A stretch of 64,000 nucleotides of DNA from Pegea sp. RAD2-039 (taxonomy: Eukaryota > Chordata > Thaliacea > Salpida > Salpidae): positions 271,504 to 335,503 of the forward strand of contig JAQGEQ010000206.1 of the NCBI GenBank assembly GCA_034620365.1. Direction: 5' to 3'. Shown here piece by piece: positions 24,238 to 35,486 of the stretch. The number at the start of each line of letters is the position of its first letter. Position 1 is the first letter of the stretch. The position numbers and the translations under genes are program-made. The notes beneath the pieces are model-generated. The model made no database searches. It saw nothing but the letters and a program-made list of their open reading frames with translations, and was not told the DNA's origin.

Positions 24238-25617
24238 TTTGATAAAACTACTCAAAGTATCTCAATCCTAAAAAATTTTCTTAATTTTAAAATGAAGTTT
24301 ATTTTTTGCAAAAATTTAATTAAAGTTGGGAAGATACTTTCAAAGATTATTTCATTAAGATAAACAAATCTCAATGTTTGTTGATATAACTTTACTATTT
24401 GTCTATTTTTTTCCAAGTAATTTATATAAACTTAATCAAGTAAGATATCAGCAACTTATGAATTAATCTCAGAGTCCAAAGATTTTCTTGATATTCCTAA
24501 AATAATTAAACTTGCTTATAAAGTTTTTAAATAAATCTAAACATCAGATTCTAATTAAATATGAAAATTCGAGTTATATTGATATCATTCTAGTTTAGAC
24601 ATATCTAAAAGTAAATTTAAGTATTATATTTTGCTTATCAATTATATCTCATCAAAAACTTATTTCAGATTAAATTTCAAAATTTTCATTTTTTTACATA
24701 ATTATTCACAAAATATATTTCTGGAGCTAGATAAAACAACATTTTCATTTACAAAGTAAAATTTTTATTATTCTAATGATTTAATGAAAACCATAAAAAG
24801 AAATCGAAAAATACTAAAAAGTTTAGTGAAATCGCGTTTAAGTGTAAGTACACATATTCCATGACAACAAAAAGATATTTAAATCTAGCTGTTATACAAT
24901 TTTTGATTTGCTGTTTGCTGGATCGTCTTATTTCAAATTTTGTTTTAAAAACTTTTGATTTATGCCAACATTTAAACTAAAAAGTGTAAAAAAAAATTAA
25001 CTGCAAAGAGCTTCGAGACAAACGTTTTTAAACCACTAAGGTAAGCTCAGAAACAAATGATCGATATATAAGTTTGTTGCAATTAAAAGTAATTAGAAAT
25101 TTTTAATAAATAGAACTGAATATGATAAAATCGTCTCAATGAATATTTAAATCTTCAAATTTTTCCCTTGCAAAATTATCAGCATGAAAACTATATTTTC
25201 ACTAATAGATCTTTTCAAAGTGATGTTCTAATTAGCTAATTATCAAGAGTAAAAGATTATAAGTTTTGTTGAAAGATATACGGAAACAGACTGCCAACTA
25301 ATTTTCTATTTAAGACTTAAATGTTGGCTCAGTTTTGACAACTGGCTCGACTATCAACTTATTACGTTGTCAAGGAAACAATGACTTTATCACGAGCTCA
25401 ATTGTTTCAAATTTAAGTTTCTTTACAAACGACAAATTTTTTATTAGATTTTATTTAACAAGTTTCTCACGATTTAGTGACGTCATAAGAAGATCATTGA
25501 GACCAAAGAACAATTGATAAGCGCAAACTTGATTATACAAAACTATGACGTCACCAGCGCAAGAAACACCCGAAGTTTTTACAAGAACTGGTTGAGTATG
25601 ACGTCATAGAATGAAGA
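24238..25617. other. Intergenic region between ODAD1 and ELMO
   Basis: About 1.4 kb. The part near the ELMO stop holds three TGACGTCA copies (25478, 25546, 25599), whereas the rest, presumably the docking-complex promoter, has none. The short plus-strand ORF at 25335-25517 has no recognisable content. Confidence 0.4.
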
Positions 25618-27894
25618 TCAAAAAGCAGCGAGAGCAAAGTTGTAGTCAGTGGGAAGAGGAGGAAGACGAGGAGGTGATTCTGGAATGGGAATATTTTCGA
25701 GTTCTAAGAGTTGAAGTTTCATCTCCAAGTTAGTGATTCGGTCAATATCCAGTTGAAATTGACGGCTGTTGAAAGTGCGGCCCATCAAGGCATTAATACC
25801 ATCTGTCCACATATTCCAGACCAATTCAGTTGGCGCCACAAAATGTAAGACTTCATCTGGGTCGTAGGATAAGCTGAAGATCAGATGATGGGGCGCTTTT
25901 TGATTGGATCTCGCGTTTTTGAAGTGTTGATTGTTTTTACCAGTGGCCATTTCTTTGATGTTTGCAACTGCAAGGGTGTGAGGAAGGACTGTTGTTTGGG
26001 ATGGTTCTATGTTGTCCTCAATATCACCATACTGTAAATATTTACCATCGGGAGACAAACGACAAAGCCAAGGGGTCTTATCTCGTCTCTTGCTACCCAA
26101 TTTGTGGAAAACAGACCCATGTTTGAGATAATTCAATCTTTGTTGCTTGATGAGATTAGTGATTGATGGAAGCAGGCGATCACGAAGCTCGATTACTGGT
26201 TTAGCTTTCAAATAAATATCATCTTGATCTACTAATTGTTGCTCGCGTTTTTTCAAGATAGCGTTGTATTTAGGCAGCTTCTGTCGAAAAGTATCCATAT
26301 TCTGAGGGTTCATGTTTAAACTACTTTTTATCTGATCGCAAACCACTCCGAGCACTTTGTCAAAGTCTTCACGAATTGCGTTCATTTCTTTCCATGTCTT
26401 GTTGAAGAGAATGATGCAGATACAAAAGAGCTCTTCGACAGCGCGATCGTGAGCGAAGAGCAGCGGGAAGAATTGTTGCCCAGCCTCATCAGGAGGTTCT
26501 CCAATGCGCAAGACATCACAGATAGCGTTAGTGACGTAGATAGCGGATTTGACAAACGGGCAGTTGTGTTTTGTCTCACGTGAGTTGTTCTCGAGAACTA
26601 ACTTGTTAAAGTTGTCTTGTTGGGTTCGAGCAAAATACAACATAAAACTCAAACCCAAATGTCCGTTCGGATTAAAGTCCTGAATAGGATCAGCTAGATT
26701 TGTGAATCCTAATTTATCTAAATCCACGGCAGTTAGATTTCCTCCTTTTTTGTGGTCTTGATTCAAAGGTTCTTCAGCAAGTGAACAAAACTCTGATAGA
26801 TCTTTGAGCTCCGAAGCTCCAGCTTGCTTGATTTCTTTCCCATCAGCTAATAAGTTAAGTGAAAGAACTTGAAGTACATAAAGTTGATGGGCCATCTCAT
26901 CGCTTACATGATTGCTACCTCTAATTACATTATTCATAATTAAATTCCGAAACTGCTTCTGGGTCATTGCATCTGAAATCTGACGGCGTCCAGATAGCTT
27001 CGCGCGATTTGAAGGGGCTTTCATGAACAAGCTGTTAATTAATGCCATTGTGCTTACTTGTACTTCCATTTCTGGGGTCTGAATATGCGTCATCACGTTA
27101 CCAACCACAATGACGTCACTAATAATAGTGTATAAGTGGTCGCTATTGACAACAGCAAGCTCAAGAATTCCAAGTGCGCATTGAAGTGTCATCTGGCTAC
27201 TGCTTGATTTAATTTCTGTTTGTTGACAAACATAACGAATAAAACCATCAGTTAGCACAGGTGATAAATCATGTGGATGATGATAAATCAACTCGAGCAC
27301 CGCCTTTAACATAAACCCCACATCTTTCTGGGGCAACTTTTTACTCTCAACTTGTGCGACTAAAAATTTCAATCCATTTTTTGAAATGAAAATATCAGCA
27401 AAAGTTGGATCTGATGATTCTTTAATAAGTTCTTGAATAGCTAAGTCTCTTTTGTTGCTGGGTTGGTCGGGTTTTAAACTTTTGATGATGTCAGTGGCCA
27501 CTTTTAGAGGTGCTATGACAAGACGAAGCATGTTCCCATCTTTCATTTTAGTTCGATTGGCTTCGGTGATGTATAAGCACTCTTTAGTATCTAAATTTTT
27601 TAACGCATACTGCCCTACAGGCACTTTCATTCGCAAGCAGAAATCATCTATATTTTTTTGAAGAGTCCAATCCTGATTAAAGACATACAGAGTCTTATGA
27701 GCTTGATTAGGGATCTCAATTCCAACTTTCAGGACATTTTTAGGATTTGAAGTTGACTGATTATCAATTGTATTGATTTGAATACCTCCAAACTTTTCAT
27801 CGGAAAATGAGAGGCGATTTACACTTCCAGCAGTCAACTGGTCAATATATGGACCCACAGCTGACATACTAGCCGATGATGTGACACGGCTCAT
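25618..27894 (-). CDS. ELMO: ELMO (engulfment and cell motility) protein, intronless
   Basis: Scaffold that binds DOCK proteins to form a Rac exchange factor for phagocytosis and migration (ELMO1/2/3, CED-12). A single open frame of 758 aa from ATG 27894; human ELMO1 is 727 aa. The N-terminal armadillo-type region begins near VLKVGIEIPNQAHKTLYVFN and continues through FLKAVLELIYHHP-like helices. The central ELMO domain includes HLGLSFMLYFARTQQDNFNK and the following FVKSAIYVTNAICDVLRIGE. A PH-like domain spans roughly residues 560-690 (WLCRLSPDGKYLQYGD; LVWNMWTDGINALMGR). The C-terminus is proline-rich (PIPESPPRLPPLP), suited to the DOCK SH3 domain, and ends DYNFALAAF. The in-frame TTG before the ATG is not needed. 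The gene has no intron although nearly all its neighbours are intron-dense. Which vertebrate paralogue it corresponds to cannot be said. Confidence 0.96.
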   Translation of the reverse strand: MSRVTSSASMSAVGPYIDQLTAGSVNRLSFSDEKFGGIQINTIDNQSTSNPKNVLKVGIEIPNQAHKTLYVFNQDWTLQKNIDDFCLRMKVPVGQYALKNLDTKECLYITEANRTKMKDGNMLRLVIAPLKVATDIIKSLKPDQPSNKRDLAIQELIKESSDPTFADIFISKNGLKFLVAQVESKKLPQKDVGFMLKAVLELIYHHPHDLSPVLTDGFIRYVCQQTEIKSSSSQMTLQCALGILELAVVNSDHLYTIISDVIVVGNVMTHIQTPEMEVQVSTMALINSLFMKAPSNRAKLSGRRQISDAMTQKQFRNLIMNNVIRGSNHVSDEMAHQLYVLQVLSLNLLADGKEIKQAGASELKDLSEFCSLAEEPLNQDHKKGGNLTAVDLDKLGFTNLADPIQDFNPNGHLGLSFMLYFARTQQDNFNKLVLENNSRETKHNCPFVKSAIYVTNAICDVLRIGEPPDEAGQQFFPLLFAHDRAVEELFCICIILFNKTWKEMNAIREDFDKVLGVVCDQIKSSLNMNPQNMDTFRQKLPKYNAILKKREQQLVDQDDIYLKAKPVIELRDRLLPSITNLIKQQRLNYLKHGSVFHKLGSKRRDKTPWLCRLSPDGKYLQYGDIEDNIEPSQTTVLPHTLAVANIKEMATGKNNQHFKNARSNQKAPHHLIFSLSYDPDEVLHFVAPTELVWNMWTDGINALMGRTFNSRQFQLDIDRITNLEMKLQLLELENIPIPESPPRLPPLPTDYNFALAAF

Positions 27895-29332
27895 CAAGAG
27901 GAAGGTCCTTAGGTTATTTTGATGATAAAAAAGTTGACAAAAATCTCTTTAGATAGGAAAGGTAGATAAAAATCTGAGAGATTAAATAAATTAAAAATGA
28001 TTAGTTTAAATCTTTCTGAATTTATTTTAAACTAAATAAAATAATCTTTATTTATTATATTTACTATCGTAATAATTTTTCTATAAAGTTTGTATAATAA
28101 ATTCTGTATGAAATAATTTAAATAAAAGGAAAATAAATTATTTATCTTTAGATAAAAATTTATTTATCTATTTGAATAAAATATCACTAAAAGTATTTAT
28201 GAAATACAAAAAAATTAATATAAAAAGATAAAAATTTATACAATGAATAAAAATTTATTTAAAGAAGTATTTATCAAGTTAGATAAAAAAACTACCAATT
28301 ATAAATATTTATTTATAAACTAAATGATATAAAAATAATACTTAAAATCAAAATATTAACTTCAAATAAAAATTTCAAACTAAGTTAAATCTTTAACAAG
28401 GCTGTTTAGAAATATAGAAAATACAAAAAACTTTTGAATAATATTTGGACAAACAAAATTTGTCTACTTCCTTTTCTGAGGTCATTTCTTAAACAATTTT
28501 TAGATTAAATCATTTCTCATTTCAGTTAATCAAAGAAAGCAAAGTGTAAATAGAATAAAATGGGTTTTCTACAAGTTCACGTCAACTATAATTTTTATAA
28601 TTGAAATCGGAATTTGCCATGAAATAGTTAATTTTTTAATGACCTTCTCCTTTGGAAGAATGAAAAATGAAAATTTCCACTAGTAACTAAAATTTTAAGA
28701 AAATAAAATATTTCTCATAAAAAAGTGTTATATAAAAATTCGTAACATTATTCCAAAAGTTTCGTGAAACAAAACATTTCTGTTAGAGCTTGAAAAATTA
28801 ATTTTAAACTTTTTATGATTTATTACTCTCTTAGAATTAGGAAAGTGTTTCTTTGAGAAGCACCATTAAAAGTATTTCAGATTTTCATAACTTTTTACCT
28901 GAATTTTACAAGTCAAGATGATAAATTAACAGAAACTAGTTTTGCTATTTAATGGCGTTCTAGTGTTTAACCTTAAGTTACACTATAATATCATCTACCT
29001 TCAAAAACAATTTTTTGTCAGCATATACACCGCCGAAGATATTTTAGACACCATAGCTTATTTACAACCTAAGTTGTTAAGTTTCTGAATGGTCTTTGGG
29101 AACATAAAATAAGTTCCTCGCCATACTAATATTAAAATAGTTAATGGGTCTTATTTTATATTCTGTAAACTTTTAAGCTAAGAATGAAAAAGCCATTTAT
29201 TAATTCAGTTATTGTTAAAATAGCAAAACCAACACAACTGACTTTTGATCGTTTTTATAATCTTGTGAGGCAACAAACAAAAATACAAAATAAGTATTAA
29301 ACATATTAAAAGTTTTCTTAAAAATTTAGAAG
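27895..29332. other. Intergenic region 5' of ELMO
   Basis: About 1.4 kb of AT-rich DNA with no supported exon. It includes the presumed ELMO promoter. Confidence 0.45.
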
Positions 29333-29527
29333 TTATCGATTTTTCTGATGAGATTTCATATGAGCCATTAAAAGCGAGCCAGATCTAAACTTTTGCAGAG
29401 GCCTGCAGATGCTACATCGAAAAGGTTTAACACCGCGGTGTACTCGATAGTGTTTTCGCAAAAATGATTTTGTCCAAAAACTTTTTTCACACAATTCACA
29501 TTTAGTTCGAGCTGCTGGTGGGACCAT
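29333..29527 (-). CDS. Small C2H2 zinc-finger ORF (gene or fragment)
   Basis: A 64-aa ORF starting [10 protein letters not shown]. The first finger is regular: [21 protein letters not shown] (C-x2-C-x12-H-x4-H). The linker RGVKPFR leads to a second, CSIC...HMKSH, with 14 rather than 12 residues between the second Cys and first His. It ends KSHQKNR then stop. I could not find further exons on either side, so it may be the last exon of a longer gene, a tiny two-finger protein or a remnant. The TGEKPF-like linker and finger spacing make chance unlikely. Confidence 0.6.
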   Translation of the reverse strand: MVPPAARTKCELCEKSFWTKSFLRKHYRVHRGVKPFRCSICRPLQKFRSGSLLMAHMKSHQKNR

Positions 29528-30249
29528 GATTATTAAAATTGATAAAATTTGGCTTTCTGTAATAAAAACATAAAGTAAAGACAGTTAAAAACATAAATTA
29601 TGTTAAAAGAAGGTGTATAAAAGTGAAGCAAGCAAAACTATTCAAAAAATACCCACACAATGCCTAGAATAATCTTTTCACACTTACTTGTAGCATAAAA
29701 TAACGACAGATAAAACTAGGGAAATATTCGAGCCTTTTATATCTATTTTTTTATATTTGTTGGCATTTCATAATATAAAAAAAGCAAAAAGTTAAAAGTA
29801 TTTTACAATATTTTAATTTATGATTTCGAGGACATTTGCTTCACTCTGTTTAGCAATGATAAGCTTTGCTATCTCAATATATTTGTTTGAAGTAAAGAGC
29901 TTACTTTCAAACTAAAGATTTCTGACTGTCTTCTGAGTAAGACTATTCAAGATTTGATCTTTATAAACATTATAAGCCTAGAGGATTGATACTAATGATG
30001 CTAACTTACTAAGCTAATATTCAATTAGCTGAATTTTTAGGGCAGACCATTATTTAAAAAAAATCTTCTGTAGTTCATTTACTTTATGATTGTTTTTAAA
30101 TGTTAAAATTTAATGTTTTTTAACAGCATAAATACAAATTTGATATTAATAGAAACGTAAAATAAGACTATTGGATATCATCTATGATTAACGACTAAAA
30201 TATCTAAAATATAAAAAAACGTTTATTCAACATGCTACAACTTAAGAGG

Positions 30250-30369
30250 TTAATTGGCAGCTACAGCTGTAATAGGACCACAAATTATTTGTTGAAACCA
30301 CATCACTCTAATCTTTTGACCTTCAAAACTAACTGCTTCTTCACGTGCAACCGAAGAACGTTTTTGAGG
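30250..30369 (-). other. Orphan protein-like 3' end (terminal exon or retrocopy remnant)
   Basis: Minus-strand open stretch encoding RSSVAREEAVSFEGQKIRVM, then WFQQIICGPITAVAAN and TAA. It is bounded upstream by a stop without an obvious AG acceptor. AATAAA follows the stop by about 20 nt (within 30221-30232). The composition is protein-like rather than AT-driven, but I do not recognise the family. It could be a truncated processed pseudogene or a real last exon whose partners I missed. Confidence 0.35.
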
Positions 30370-30547
30370 TTAATTAAATGTCATACTAATTGGTAAAATG
30401 ATTTTAAATAATTTAATTTGGTCACTTACTGTACAAAATAGATAATAAGTTACAAGCAAAGCTTAGTTTTGTAAAAAGATACCAACCAAAATCTTATTGT
30501 CACAAACGATTTTTTTAACAAATTATAAATGAGTTCAGATTGAAGTG

Positions 30548-30643
30548 ATGACTAATCTGTCAGCTGCTGATGACGAATCGATTTGTGATAAACTTCTTTC
30601 CGTCGCTTACTCGAAAACGGTTTCTACGGATTTGATAATTTAA
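30548..30643 (+). other. Possible upstream ORF before the IQ/Ig gene
   Basis: A 31-codon ORF (begins MTNLSAADDESICDK) ends 46 nt before the ATG at 30690. If it lies in the same 5' untranslated region it could dampen translation of the downstream gene. Alternatively it is chance in a locally GC-richer stretch. Confidence 0.25.
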
Positions 30644-30689
30644 AACTGCAATCAGTTTGGAAGCAAATTAGTTTCTATTTGGAACAAAT

Positions 30690-31742
30690 ATGCCGAGGCC
30701 AGCAAATTGTAATGTAGATATCAACTCTTCGGAGATACAAGATGCTGTCAAGATAATTCAAAGCTCTTATAGAGGACACTCTATTCGGAAAGAGATAAAG
30801 AACAAGGGTCGACCCAAGTATGAAACCAAGTTGTTTTTTGTTTTCAAAATTGTTCTTTTTAAGATTTCCAACTATTGTTTATTTTGAGTCATACTAGATA
30901 ACAATTTTGAAGAATAATTTGTGAGATAAGAAGCTTGTTGAAACGTCTGATAAAATCTTTAAAGGTTTTTAGAAGAGCTTAGTGACTTAACAATTGTTGA
31001 AGGAAGTGCGGCTAGAATTGATGCCAAGATATCGGGTTTCCCTGACCCTTCTGTGAAGTAATTTATCTATATTTCTACTTTACCAATACAACTTAAGTTC
31101 AAACCGCTAACAGATGGTATAAAGATGGAAAGGAAATAATTGAAGATAACAAATACAAAGTAGAGTTTGAAGAAAATCATATTTGCGCTTTAATCATTTC
31201 AAGCGTTGGAGAAGAAGAAGTTGGAAGCTACTCCTGCCGGGCTTTTAATGTATTTGGAGAAACTTTTGATTGCGCAAAAGTCTTCTTACAAGGTCTGTAT
31301 CTGTTTTTAAAAGTTGATTTTTAACATTTTAAAGTCAATTTAGTTTCGGCCAAAATTGTAAAAGGACCAGAAAGTGTCAAGTTACAAAGAGGTGCGACTC
31401 TTATATTAGAAGCAACTGTTTCTGGAGATCCAGACCCTGAGGTTTGTTTTTAAGATGGGTTGATGATAATTTTTGCGAAGTTTTTAATTGATTAATTTGA
31501 TACATGCAAATGTTCTTGCCGAAAAGTGTAATTAGTAGTAAGTTGTAATTGCCTAAAAGGTTGGTTGGGCAAAAAATGATGAAGATCTTGAAGAAGACGA
31601 TCGTATAACTTATGAGATTGAAAAAGATATTACAATGCTCACAATCAAGGACTTCAAGAAGAAAGATGTAGGAAGATATGAAGTGTATGCTGAAAATAGT
31701 GCTGGGTCAGATCATGCTTTTTGTGATGTTGAAATGGAATAA
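30690..31742 (+). CDS. IQ motif plus two Ig-like (I-set) domains, SPEGNB-like small protein
   Basis: Exons 30690-30817, 30965-31057, 31114-31292, 31344-31441, 31560-31742; phases close to 226 aa. Near the N-terminus, EIQDAVKIIQSSYRGHSIRK fits the IQ consensus (IQxxxRGxxxRK), a calmodulin or light-chain site. Two I-set immunoglobulin domains follow: the first has ISGFPDPSVKWYKDGKEI and GSYSCRAFNVFGE, the second LEATVSGDPDPEVGWAKND and GRYEVYAENSAGSD. In the second the usual F-strand Cys is replaced by Val. No signal peptide or membrane segment is present, so it is intracellular, like the titin/SPEG/MLCK group. Length and order (IQ, Ig, Ig) match the vertebrate SPEG-neighbour protein SPEGNB, which is why I favour that family; an unrelated small sarcomeric protein is possible. 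Confidence 0.82.
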
Positions 31743-33200
31743 TCATTTGTTTGATGTCACTAATGGACACTGAACTTTTTGATTATTTAAAAAAAGCTTT
31801 GTTTTGAATAATTGAATAAAATTTTCCTTAATGTGTAGTTGTTGTCAGTTTTTTTGTTGTAAAAATCCTTTTTAGTCTTTTAATAATTAGTTTTTAATCA
31901 AAAAACTTTTTGGCAATCTATTTTAAAAGGAATGAAACGTAGTTGGCATTAAATTGCAAGTATTTTAAAAAGCTTTTGTCAAATTTACATTTATAAACAA
32001 AATTTACAAAAGTTTAAGAGTTAATTAGAAAGAAACCTAGCATTTAAATAAGTTAATTTACTTCTTAAAGTAGTTTGACCTTTACATGCTAACAGGTATA
32101 TAAAGACTGACAAAAAGCTTAGATATAATTCTTATTCAGTTTCGTTTGTACAAACCTTTTTACGTTTTATATTACTGAATTTTCAAGTTTGATTTATTTT
32201 GATATATTACAAAGTGTTATAGCAAACTTATACTACTAACCATGGATTTTGCAAGCTAAAAAAATGCTTCATAAACATTAAAAATCAAAGATCTTTAAAT
32301 AGACAAGTTAGTTACCTGCATGAAGGTCTTATAAACTGTCCCTAATGAATTGTAAAGATTTATAAAGGTTAAATAATCTTCAATTACATCATCGTAATTT
32401 TAGCAATATACGCAAATTATCTAAAGTTAAACTATGCGATTTAAATGATAAAAACTGCAGAAGACAAATTTTACATATTTAATATTTAACTCGTCTAAAA
32501 GAAGACTACTTTTCAGCTGATTTGTTGACTATCCAAATATTTATAAAAACAGTTTAAACAAGATTATTTAAAGTATCTCCAATAAACATTTCTTTAAAAC
32601 GATTTAATTGAATAAGTATTTTTATAGAACAAATTAATATTTGAAAAAGTGACATTTCATAATATAACGATAAGTAAAATAGAATTCATTAAAGTTAATG
32701 ATTAGTTACAATATTAAAAATCTGTCAATAATTATCTTGTGATGTCAACTAAAATTAAATACTAATAAACATAATTATACATTTCAACCTAATTGCAATT
32801 ATTATGAACTTCATTAAGATTATAAAATTACAACCAGTTAATCATGTAATTAAAGATAGAAATATCAAATAGAAACTATAAAACTGTAAATTTTATTTTA
32901 ATTGGATAATTCAAAAATGCTTTTTCAAAGATATTTGTGATTTGGAATTTTATACAAAATTTTGAGAGTTAAATGAATAATAAAATTAAATTGAGGTAAT
33001 AGATCATACGGTGCTTTCCATTATAAATAGCAAACTATTTATAAACAGACTGACAAAAAATATTTTATGGAATATGATGCTTCGTTGGAAGATGATATTG
33101 GTTGTGTAAACAATTTAAAAAAAGAATATTTTCTAGAAAATAAAAAAATCACTTTTATTGAGGAATTGATAAACAACAAATGATACAAAAAAAACTCAAG
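31743..33200. other. AT-rich intergenic stretch
   Basis: About 1.5 kb between two converging genes. No supported exon, RNA or repeat seen. Confidence 0.5.
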
Positions 33201-35486
33201 TCAGCTGATAAAAACTTTCTTTCTTTCGCGAACCCTTTTCATTTTATATAAAACTTGGTCTAACAAGTCAAAGTCCGAAGAGTTTAAAATGTTGTAACAT
33301 TGAGCAGATTTACAAGTTTGAAAATCGTTATGAACATGTTTATCTACGTCATTGTCTACATCTGAGGCATATACTACAATTATTTTGGTTCTTTTTTGAA
33401 AAGGAATATACGTTTGATTTAAGAGAGTGTAAGCTCCAATAACAAATGTATCTCTCCATGTTGACAAGTCTTTTCTATCTAACAACTCTGAATAACTGTT
33501 TTTACCGAAAGGAGAAGAAAACAAAATCGCAACTGTACACTTTAAAATTTCTTCTCTAACGCGTATAATATTTTGTTCATTTGACTCCAAAAACCAGTCA
33601 TTGAAGAAAACATCTTCATAATTTTTACTTTCTTTCAATTCTGAAGCAATTTGATTAGCATAGTCACGATATTTTGAATCTGTATCTCCAGTTGAAACTA
33701 AAACTAAAGCTCGATGTAATTTGATTGCTCGTTTTCTTGTAATCAAAACAACAGTGCCTGAATAAAACGGAATAAATTTGATGAAAAGATAGTTTTGTTT
33801 TAATGTTACAACAAATTAAAACTTACCAATAATAATTAAAACTGTCAATAAACTGCATCCACAAATGATAACGATTTTTTGTTTTTTGAAGTTTGTCAAT
33901 GTCGTGTCTTTAACTAAAATAATAATTGAGATGCCTCCTAAAACTGATTTAACAATTAAAATAGGACTCACCGAAAGGCTCAGTCAATCCAGCACTTGTA
34001 GTCACATTTTTTGAAGAATGTTTTGCTTTAAGAAAGTTTGAAAAAACTTATTCAACGAAACTAATAAATCTTAGAAACTTACGACATGAAAAATATCTGC
34101 AAACAGCCAGCTGCTTCTTAGGATTTCTTAAGCAACATCCTACAAAAATAAAAAGGACCACATTTAGTGAATGTAGAAGGTCTTTTTGTGTATAGTTGTA
34201 GATTTTAATCACAAAATTTGAATAAAAAGTTTACTAAGAATATTTATCACTGTAAACAAAATTGACGTTTATTTGAACAAGTTTAAGTCAAGAATCAATT
34301 TTTATTTTATTTATTAAGGTTACCAGGAGATACTTTTCTTTTGATGCAAGATGGTTTCCTTCTAGTATTAGCATGAGGAATCGCTAGAACTTCGATCATA
34401 TGACCTTCAGCGCTACTAACTTTTCTACAGTCTCGGAGGACAAACTTTGCCTAAAATATTCAATTGTTTTAATAAATTTCTGTTTAAATGTAGAATTAAA
34501 CCGATACTCACATCTTCTTCCCAATATTTATAATTTACAGGTAAATGTACTTTGTAGTAGTGGCCTACGCCATCGAAGGTACGAATCAAACGAAAATATT
34601 TGGGTTCCATCAATTTTGGTGATTCTAAAATAATTGATCAAACTCAAAATGTTTTTATTGTTTTTGAACTTTTGATCTTATAAGATTTTTATTTTTATTT
34701 TTCGTTGTATTATAATTATTTGCTATAAAATATCAGCTGTTTCCAAGTTTACAGTCAGAAATGTTTTGTGAGCTAACTGCTAGTTTAGATACAGTATTTT
34801 GTTCATTCTTTTTTTTACAACAATTTATAAGAATTCTTCGATTTTTATAAGTCGTTGAAGCCTCCAGAATTTTCTTTTTATTCACACACTTTGGTTTAAA
34901 AATGTTTATTTAAATGATTTTATTTGTTTGTTAGCTCGTGCTATTACTTTACGCTACTAAAAACATATAATCTATTAAATTCATTGTTAATATTTTACTT
35001 ACTTGAGTAAACAAAACTGTAGACAGCAAAAACATCCTTTAAATCTGGATGCTTTGGCGATGGTTTTAATTTAAAAGATATAGAACAGCCACTCGGCTTT
35101 GGAGGGATCGTTCGACTCTTATTCGTGGTTTCAACAGTATTAGAAGAATCTAAAAAATTGAAATTTAAAGATTTTAAAGTTATTTTCTTCATCAGAAACT
35201 TGTCAAAGTTATTATATATAAATAGATGTTCAACAAGAAAATTATTTGTTAGTTTAATGTTTTACTAAGTATTTTACATTATTTGTCAACCGATGTGAAT
35301 AATCAATTTTAAAGAAGTTGTTACAAAATGGGGAATTCCCAACTTACATTCTGTGTAGCAAGTTGTCTCATTGACCTTGCTATTGCATAGTGAACATCTA
35401 AAGACTTTCAGGGGAGTTGAAAGCTGTGAAAAAACCACTAAAATAATAACAATTAAAATTATCAAATATCCATTTGAGTTTTTCAT
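33201..35486 (-). CDS. Single-pass receptor with cytoplasmic SEFIR domain (IL-17-receptor-like), 8 exons
   Basis: Exons in coding order: 35486-35348, 35149-35003, 34624-34512, 34450-34324, 34139-34083, 34025-33972, 33913-33827, 33757-33201; sum 1,281 nt, 426 aa. The N-terminus is a signal peptide (YLIILIVIILVVFSQL), followed by a cysteine-containing ectodomain (LKVFRCSLCNSKVNETTC; CSISFKLKPSPKHP; YFRLIRTFDGVGHYYKVHLP; KFVLRDCRK). A membrane helix spans the exon 7/8 junction (IVIICGCSLLTVLIIIGTVV) before a basic stop-transfer (TRKRAIK). The cytoplasmic part reads as SEFIR: ALVLVSTGDTDSKYRDYANQ, then RVREEILKCTVAILFSS, KIIVVYASDV and a C-terminal DLLDQVLYKMKRV helix. SEFIR domains recruit ACT1/CIKS in IL-17 signalling. 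The ectodomain is not clearly the IL-17R fibronectin type, so the ligand is open. Paralogues of the ectodomain lie at 47.5 and 50.3 kb. Confidence 0.85.

Larger units (their letters stand above)
29528..30689. other. Intergenic region with orphan minus-strand terminal ORF and a plus-strand uORF
   Basis: Mostly AT-rich. Two items stand out and are listed separately: a 39-codon open stretch at 30250-30369 on the minus strand followed by an AATAAA, and a 31-codon ORF at 30548-30643 on the plus strand just upstream of the IQ/Ig gene. Confidence 0.4.
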
